From positions 1 to 21,417 of the IMG/VR virus record IMGVR_UViG_3300042401_000380: a stretch of DNA of 21,417 nucleotides, one strand, 5' to 3'. The notes under the pieces are model-generated. The model saw nothing but the letters and a program-made list of their open reading frames with translations. It made no database searches and was not told where the DNA came from. Origin of the DNA: a virus. This document shows, piece after piece, positions 5,937-13,200 of the stretch; the stretch's first letter is position 1, and every line of letters begins with the position of its first letter. Made by a program: the position numbers and the translations under genes.

Positions 5937-6089
5937 TCAAGCTGAGCAGACTTCCATCTTTCTAGGTCTGCCACCCTTTGCGCCATTAGCCCTTGCTGCC
6001 TCAACTTTTTTATCGGACGAAACGCATCCACCCTTGCGTCCAATCTCCGATAAAAACTGCCGCACTACATCAGGAATCGTTGTCTTCAT
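5937..6089 (-). CDS. Small basic KGGRPRK (AT-hook-like) protein (50 aa)
   Basis: The chosen ATG at 6089 gives MKTTIPDVVRQFLSEIGRKG, then GCVSSDKKVEAARANGAKGGRPRK and an EVCSA end. The pattern IGRKGG, EAARANG, KGGRPRK is common in short phage and mobile-element proteins, and KGGRPRK resembles an AT-hook core, so minor-groove DNA binding is plausible. Upstream in-frame starts would overlap the neighbouring gene far more. The start overlaps the end of the 56-residue gene by about 20 bases. Function is unknown. Confidence 0.6.
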   Translation of the reverse strand: MKTTIPDVVRQFLSEIGRKGGCVSSDKKVEAARANGAKGGRPRKMEVCSA

Positions 6090-6240
6090 TTTTGTCTCTT
6101 TCCTTGGCAACTCGCTTGAATGAATCCCAGTCGATATCGTCGTAGTTGTCTTGGTACTTTCGTTCCCAAGTTTTGGTTCTGGGCTTATCTCCCTTGCCGT
6201 TTCTGTGCCACTCATTGTTGTCAATTTTTCCGTGGCTCAT
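6070..6240 (-). CDS. Small GKGDKPR-type phage protein (56 aa)
   Basis: The start at 6240 is set by AAGGAG at about 6245-6250, one of the clearest ribosome binding sites in the window. The product begins MSHGKIDNNEWHRNGKGDKP and continues RTKTWERKYQDNYDDIDW. The NGKGDKPR plus Y-x-x-N-Y-D-x-I-D-W pattern recurs in many short phage proteins of unknown function. It is hydrophilic with a charged tail and overlaps both neighbours slightly. Confidence 0.65.
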   Translation of the reverse strand: MSHGKIDNNEWHRNGKGDKPRTKTWERKYQDNYDDIDWDSFKRVAKERDKNEDNDS

Positions 6241-6460
6241 CTTGCTCCTTAGTTTTGAAAACTCCGTCACGAACGAAAATATGCTCCATCAATTTTGCTG
6301 CGAGGACGAACTTGAAACTCGTCTCTTGGAGCGTCCGCATGATGTCATGATAGACATCGTGCTGGGTGATTTTGGTTAGGTCGATTTGAGAAAGGACTGC
6401 ATCAATTGCTTGTTGCGTCTCTTCTTCTCCAGCTTGTTTTTGTGTGTTTGTATCTGACAT
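6221..6460 (-). CDS. Hypothetical protein (79 aa)
   Basis: With the ATG at 6460 the protein starts MSDTNTQKQAGEEETQQAID and is mostly helical (AVLSQIDLTKITQHDVYHDI, then MRTLQETSFKFVLAAKLMEH). It is acidic at the start and basic at the end, with no membrane segment. The longer frame from 6508 would overlap the upstream gene. It is not recognised. Confidence 0.55.
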   Translation of the reverse strand: MSDTNTQKQAGEEETQQAIDAVLSQIDLTKITQHDVYHDIMRTLQETSFKFVLAAKLMEHIFVRDGVFKTKEQDEPRKN

Positions 6461-6464
6461 ATAT

Positions 6465-6710
6465 TTATTGGTTGAATGTGTTTTTCTCTCTCTCGATGAG
6501 CATGGCATCTGCGTCCACGAATGACAACTCTGCCACTATCTCAGGCAACTCGCCACTAAATTCTTCTGATGCCCTGTAGCCCCGCAGTGCTGCCCCTGCG
6601 AAGTAGTCCCTCATGCCCATGCCAGAATTTGGCTTGACTGATCCAGTCTTTGCGTCTCCACCGAAATGAGGCACAGGAAATGCAGGGTGGTTGTTGCGTT
6701 TAGTAGCCAT
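6465..6710 (-). CDS. Phage protein of the RDYFA-A family (81 aa)
   Basis: The start at 6710 gives MATKRNNHPAFPVPHFGGDA, followed by GMGMRDYFAGAALRGYRAS and a helical end (AELSFVDADAMLIEREKNTF). Short phage proteins with a G-M-[ST]-x-R-[DE]-Y-F-A-A-x-A-[LM]-x-G core and a later A-D-A-M-L are very common; their function is unknown. The gene overlaps its upstream neighbour by 11 bases. Confidence 0.7.
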   Translation of the reverse strand: MATKRNNHPAFPVPHFGGDAKTGSVKPNSGMGMRDYFAGAALRGYRASEEFSGELPEIVAELSFVDADAMLIEREKNTFNQ

Positions 6711-6882
6711 GCAATTTAGCGAGGAACTCGCGTTGAATTTGCCTACGTTCTGGAGTGCGCGTCCAAAAGAACGCACACGCTTGATCGACTACAATTGACA
6801 ACCGACGAATCCACGGATCTTCGTGATCTTCGATTCCGCACTGGTTTCGTCCGATCCCTTTGACGGGTTTTGTATTTTTCAT
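6700..6882 (-). CDS. Hypothetical protein (60 aa)
   Basis: An unrecognised basic protein beginning MKNTKPVKGIGRNQCGIEDH and ending RRQIQREFLAKLHGY. It has a Trp/Phe-rich middle (DPWIRRLSIVVDQACAFFW) but no clear membrane segment. The leader is A/T-rich (ACATAAATAAAT before the ATG) without Shine-Dalgarno. Confidence 0.55.
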   Translation of the reverse strand: MKNTKPVKGIGRNQCGIEDHEDPWIRRLSIVVDQACAFFWTRTPERRQIQREFLAKLHGY

Positions 6883-6896
6883 ATTTATTTATGTGT

Positions 6897-6920
6897 AAAA
6901 GGCTATTTCTTTTTAGCCTT
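6897..6920 (-). terminator. Weak terminator-like hairpin
   Basis: aaggcta (6899-6905) pairs with tagcctt (6914-6920). On the minus strand the stem is followed by a short T run (TTAC after CCTT). It overlaps the stop codon of the 44-residue gene. The U tract is short, so termination would be partial at best. Confidence 0.25.
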
Positions 6921-7037
6921 AGCTTTCTTTTGTACGGCATAGGCAATAGCGAGTGCTTGCTTCTGCGGTTTTGTTTTCATTTCAGTTTTTAGATTGCGTT
7001 CAAAGCAATTCTGTGAGGCACATTTTCGTAGTGGCAT
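6903..7037 (-). CDS. Small KQALAIAY-type phage protein (44 aa)
   Basis: A short gene from the ATG at 7037 to the TAG at 6903. The product begins MPLRKCASQNCFERNLKTEM and continues KTKPQKQALAIAYAVQKKAK with a poly-lysine end. The KPKKQALAIAY-x-x-x-K pattern is a recurrent short phage protein of unknown function, here with two cysteines added in front. It begins three bases after the preceding stop and is highly basic. Confidence 0.6.
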   Translation of the reverse strand: MPLRKCASQNCFERNLKTEMKTKPQKQALAIAYAVQKKAKAKKK

Positions 7038-7040
7038 AGG

Positions 7041-7241
7041 TCATTCTTCCCTGTCTAGTTCTGTGTCGAATTCAGCTAACTCATACATTTCATCCATGTC
7101 ACCATTGGCATAGTCTTCTGTTAGCTGGATAATTTTTTCTTCTGATACCTTTTTAGGGTTGTAAAACACATATTCATCTTGGACAGGAATCATCTCCCAT
7201 CCCTTTGGCCCTTCTTCTTTGTCAGTTACAAGTATATTCAT
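7041..7241 (-). CDS. Hypothetical acidic protein (66 aa)
   Basis: An unrecognised protein beginning MNILVTDKEEGPKGWEMIPV with a strongly acidic second half (YANGDMDEMYELAEFDTELD). It has no cysteine and no membrane segment. Its ATG overlaps the stop of the giant virion protein (ATGA), so it is probably translated by coupling to the end of that very long gene. Confidence 0.6.
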   Translation of the reverse strand: MNILVTDKEEGPKGWEMIPVQDEYVFYNPKKVSEEKIIQLTEDYANGDMDEMYELAEFDTELDREE

Positions 7242-10200
7242 TTTTTAAGTATTAATGGTATTTTTGACTTTTTCATCGTCCCAACAATGGTTTCTTTGCT
7301 TCCTGTTCTTACTGTTTGCTTGGGATGACTGCTTGCATAGTCAGGGAACAACGTAACTGGATCTCTTGGTGTTTCAAGAATAAAGTTATTTGCATCTTCT
7401 GGGCCAAGCATCATCCAGTCATAAGATGGATGTATTCTGAACTTAGGGTTTTTTATGAACTGGTCACGAAGATATCTTTCAGTGTCACTCATCTTAGCTT
7501 CTTGCTTTGGATCATTTCCAGTGTAGATAGCGAAAGCATCCATGTCTTTCGACAATTGAACTGCTGCTACGATATCTAAGTTTTTACCTTTATTGAAATC
7601 CATTGACTCTAATAGACGTTGAGCAACGGAAGGAATGAATGGCAGTCCATCAATCCTATCCATTGCGCTTCCACGTTGGTTAAATGTGAATTTAGACGCT
7701 TCTTCTGAGAATGTTTTGTCCTTATATTTATTAACAATTTTCTTATACCAATCTTGATCTTTGTACTTACTAATATGATCATCAAATGACTTATCGAAAC
7801 CCTCAATATTACCTTTAGTTGCTTGTGACTTCATTGATCCCAATGCACCCAAGAAATCAACGCTAGGCTTATATTTCTCAATATTTTTAGCTTCAAATCT
7901 TTCAATTAAATTGAATTCTGATTGGGTTATTTCATTGTCTTTTAATAAACTTTTAGCTTTCTTATATCGTTTTAAATGTTTGGCTGGATTTTTTGCTCCC
8001 AACTCAAGTATAACGTGCAATGCATCTAGTCGATCTTGCGGTATAGATGCAGACGTTGAATCGATTTCAAACATCACATCTTGAACGAATTTGCGATTGC
8101 TTTTATGCGCTCTTTCTTTCATCAATTGAATAAGTGCCATTCCAGACGTTGTATTCTTAATAATGTTCTTTGCCCTTGTAACAAAAGCAGCAGTCATATT
8201 TGCCCAAACAGGTTTAAATCCTCTTCCATCTGGTAATTTAGCTATTGCCTGATTCGATTTGAGCCAAGGATGCAATGGCCCACCCATGTTAGACCCCCTT
8301 GTGTTGTGCCTATCAGCCTCTAGCATTGCAACTTGTTCTCCAGATATTGAAGATATATCAGAAACTCTAGGAAGAACTGTTGTTTTAGGATCAACTTCGT
8401 ATTCAATAACACGATTATCTTCAGTTGGTTTTGTTGCTATTTTAAAGTATCCTCTATCTGGAAATTTAGATGGTAATTTTCCACCAATAGAATGAGTGAA
8501 ATCAGGTTCTATATCTCTTTCAGGTTCTTTTTTAGCGGTTTTAGGCTTTTTAGCACCCTCCGCTGGCATGAACTGCAAGCCAGTTATGTCAGAAGATTGT
8601 ATGCTTTTTTCTGAGGTAATAGCACCTATCATCTCCGAACTTTGCGGTTTTTCCGAGATGGTAGGTTTCATCTTGGTTAAAGTTTCAGATGGTATAAATG
8701 GAGTTCCTGTTTCGCTATCTTTTCCGATAGGCCCAGAAACTTTCACAACATTATCAATTGGAATGCGTCCAGATGCCCTTAAATAATCATCTGCGCCAAT
8801 CATAAAAAGATCAAGTCCATTTGGGTCTATTGCAAGAACAACGCCTTGTTTACCATGTGGAATATATGTTTCTGCCGTTACTACGCTTGTAGAAAGATTG
8901 ATTTCTTCTTCTGGAGAAATTACACCTCGACCATCTGTATCAATGTATCCTTGGTTTTGGATTCTTTCCCAATCTTCTTTTGTTACTCCACGAAACAAAA
9001 CGCCTCCAGTAAGTTCAGCTTCAAATTTGTCACCAAGAGCATCTGAATCAGCAATCTTTTTTCCTTTTTTCCATCGTCTACCTGTGTCCCTTGGGCCAAA
9101 CAATCCTTGCTCTATTTGCGTTGGAACACCTTTATTTAGTGATTCAAGATCGCTTAAATATCTGTCTCTTTCATCTAAACTTAACTTTTTTGCTCCGGGA
9201 TTCCTAACTTGAAATTCTAAATCGCGGACTTCTTTTCTTATTGTATCATACTTTTCATAGAGTCTTGTTGCTTCAGGCGAATCAAACGATTCTTCGTTTG
9301 CCTTTGTATTAAAAGCCTCCAAAGCGAACTTCTTTCTTGCATTTGCTTCAGCAAGCAATTTTTGAATATTTTCTATGTTTTGTGTTTCAACTTCATCACC
9401 TATCTTTGGAGAAATTTCAGTTTTTTCTCCAATAGTAGGTTCCAACTCCATATCAGGCAGCATAGCCTTGCCCCGCACAGGAGGCTCAATTTCACCCAGC
9501 GAGAGTGCCTTCGCTCCAACCACCTTGGTTGGTGCGGAAATGCCTTCTAGGGGGCGAATACGCGCAGAGATTGGCTCGTATTTGGTGGGTTGCTCTGCTG
9601 GCATGAACTGCAACTGACCACCTCTCACTTTGCCTGCCATTTCTGGAGTGATGTTTACTTTCCAGATTGGGGTGGAAGTATCTTTAGTAAATGCCTCTGC
9701 ATATGATTCTGCTAATTTTTTTGACATTAACTGTCCATCTTCAGCCCTAGATGCAAATGTCTCTTTTTCAATATCAGCTAAAAACTTTCCAGTTAATCGA
9801 TCGCGAAGAACAAATACACCCTCTCGGAATCCTTGAACTGTTTCAAAGTCATATTTTTTGCCAGCTTCAATCTCAGATTTCTCAACCTTGCCACCCATCT
9901 TTGCAATATACTTGCCAACCTCTTTAGGCATGATTTGGTCGTAGAATCCCTTCATGCCTTCACCACCGACTGTTAGGTCATCTCCAGTGGCAGTTCCAGA
10001 GTTTTCAGCAAGGATTTTCGATGCCACTTCTTTTCCTATCACCTCGCTCAATTGCTTGCCATTGGCATCAGCAGTATCGGAATCATAGACAGATCCATCA
10101 TCGTTGATTTTACCTGCTAATACTGTGTTTCCATTTTTAATGGCAGCAAACGCTTTTTGGTAACCCTTGGGAGTGTTCCATGTGATCTCATCAACCGCTT

Positions 10201-13200
10201 GACGCATTGCTTGCTCGTAGCGTTTTACCTGCTCGATGCCAGTAGTCCAGCCAATCCACGATTTGTCTGCATCCACGGCATCACGCAATGCGCGTTTGAA
10301 GAGTTGGATAGACCAGTCTTTGCGGAATGGTGCGTCTGGGACTAAATCTTTTCCATGTAATGTAATAGATTTAAGATATTCTAAAGCATCACTTTTTGTT
10401 TTAAACTTTACAGACGGGTCATATACTCCTTTGACTCTAAACACACCATTGTCATTAAAAATCCTATTTTCATCGATTTTTACATCCTGAATATACCCCT
10501 TCTCCCTACCTGCCTGATGCCTGTCAGACTGGAATTCCTCAACAAACAACCCATCGTTGCCCTGCGCGTCAGTACGCTCATTGATACGCATATGCGCTAT
10601 ATAGTTTGAGATATCTGGAAAATGTGATGAGAAGTAATCTTTTGATTCATTTGTGTATTGCTTCCACCTTCTTGAAACTTCGTTTTGCTGTTCAAAAGTA
10701 AGATTACCTGTTTCGTAACCAAGTTCTTGCTCAATCTCTGTTAATGTTTTTTCTTGTCGTGGCATTGTCATCACCACCTCGCGGTAGTTTGTGCCACCGG
10801 GGAGTTGGTATGTAGAGTGCTTAGGTTCAAGCGCATTCTTGCTTTGATACATCGCGTCTTGCAAACGAATTGGAAGCTCATCAAATTCAAGAGGATCATC
10901 AAATTCATCGTAAAATGCTTTTTCACCATACTCATCTTCAATTTTTATTCTGTATTCATCAGCAATTTTTTGAATGGAATTGTTTTGTCCAAGAGTAACC
11001 TCTTCAAACTTAACAGCACCTTCATTGCGGAGGTAATCCATAACCTTGTCTTTTGGAACCTTGCCTTGATTCTCCGCTGCGAGACGATCAATCTCACCAA
11101 GCACTCCAGACCATTTCAGTTCCTCGGCCTTTGCGTTCTGTGGGTTGTTGACGATTGCCTTGAGTTGATCTGGTGACGCAAATTTTCCCTGCACTTTTTC
11201 GTCGATGGTCTTTTGTAGTCCAGAGTACATTCCACGCTCGGAGGTAGGGTAGCGTTCCGTTTCCGCTGGCATGAACTGCGTTGCCGATGCTGATACCTCT
11301 GGTTCGCTTTCCATTGGTTCAAGTATAGCTTGCGTTGGATCAAACATGGATCTAACGCGCAACTTTCCATTCTCTACATCAATATACTCTGCTGGATGCA
11401 ATAGGTCTTGCTGATGCAATTGTAACTCCAATGGTTCAATGTTGCCTTGCGCGGCTAGTCTCGCTAGTTCCGTGTCAATTTCCATTGCTTGAGCGAATTG
11501 CTCTGGACTCTGCAATTCGGCAAGGGGATTTTCTGCTGGAAGATAGTTTTTAACTGCCAACTCGTAACTAAATGGCATCTTTGCCAATGCAGTTTCATCG
11601 TAGGAATTAATTCTATCCATGCGTCTAGAACGAATAACTACGTCCCTGCTATCTTGTCCCTTTCGTTTAGGCAAAGTGGTGCGTTCTGGATTCGCATCGC
11701 GGGTTTCCTTTCGATAGACATTGAATAAATCGTTGATCCTATTCTTCATTTCCATTGCTATCTCAGGGTCTGGATTAAGCCCAATATGCCCCTGCAAGCC
11801 TTGTTTGTGGTTATAAAGGTATTGACGCACAGAGTCCCAAAATTTGGTCATGTCTCCACCCCACAACCTCAAGTTGCGAGGACGCTTTGCTGCCCAAGCA
11901 TTAGCCTTGTCGTGCATCCGTGACATCGACATCGTTGTCATTAAAAAGTTGCCTTGTTTATCAAATTGAAAACCAAATGGGATTTCGGTTCTCATTTGTG
12001 GTTGCAATGCACGATACTTTTTGTCTCGTGTTGCAGCTTGGTATTCAATTTCTACAATACTTCCATCTTTTCGACCCAAGATTTCATTAAAGAATGCAAT
12101 CTTACGTTTCAGTGATGGAGCAACAAGGTCGTTTGGCAGTGCATTAATTGCAGCAACCTGTGTTGGTGAAAGGGTTCCCCGATAGTTTCCGTTACCTGTA
12201 TCTTCCAACCTCACTCCAGAAGCATCTTCAGGTGCTTCATCGATAGCCTTTCGGATTGCCTCTCCACGTTTCTTTGCGCGGCGTTTTGATTCCCTTGGGG
12301 AAATAATGCGAGGGGATCCATCTGCATTCCTAGCAATGCGTGTATCAACGCTAAGAGAAGTCCCGTCAGGCATTGCCTGAAGCGGAATATCAGGCCCAAG
12401 CGAAATCACGTTACCTAAGTCATCGACCAACTGACCATTTGCAAATCGATAGTCACTAATGAACGAATCCACTTTCACGTTGGGTGGAATAACAATCTCT
12501 TGAGTCTGACCATCTGGGGTTGTCATTTTGACAACTTGTTGTTGCTCGAAAAACTCGGAATCCTTGTATCGTTGTTGCAATGCACGATTGGTTGAAAACA
12601 CTGTCAAAGGGATTTCAGCCTCATCCTTAATCGGATCAGAATTGTAAACCAAAGATTCATTGAGATCACGAAGACCCCTTTGATATCGGCGCATCATTGC
12701 GAGTGCCTCTGGGTTTAGTTCTCCACCAATAACAGATGAAAATTGCCCTTGGTCATCAACAATGACTCCGTAATTACGAAGTGCTTCTTTGACTCGTTTT
12801 AGCGCACCATTCTTTGTTCGACTTTCAATCCAGTCCACAACAGAACGTCCCACGGAATCTAGGTTGCCCCGTAGATTGCCTTGGATTCCACCAGAAAGAC
12901 CTGCCAACTCTGACAGATACTCTTCCTTCATGTAGTTCCTCAACTGGTCTTGATTGGCAAAATTAGACAAGAATGACGCTCCACCAGATGCATCCATTGC
13001 CGCAGCATATTGCAATGCGAATTTATCCAATTCAGAGTCTGGAATTACACCTTTTTTAACAACCTCAAATGTTCCATCTGGATTAATTACTTTTTGATCG
13101 AAAAGTTCTTTTCGGATCGGCGCAATCATGTCACGAACTTCTTGGAAGTTTGATAATGCGTGTTGCATTTCGTGATTGATAACCCGCCCTAAGTTAAGTC

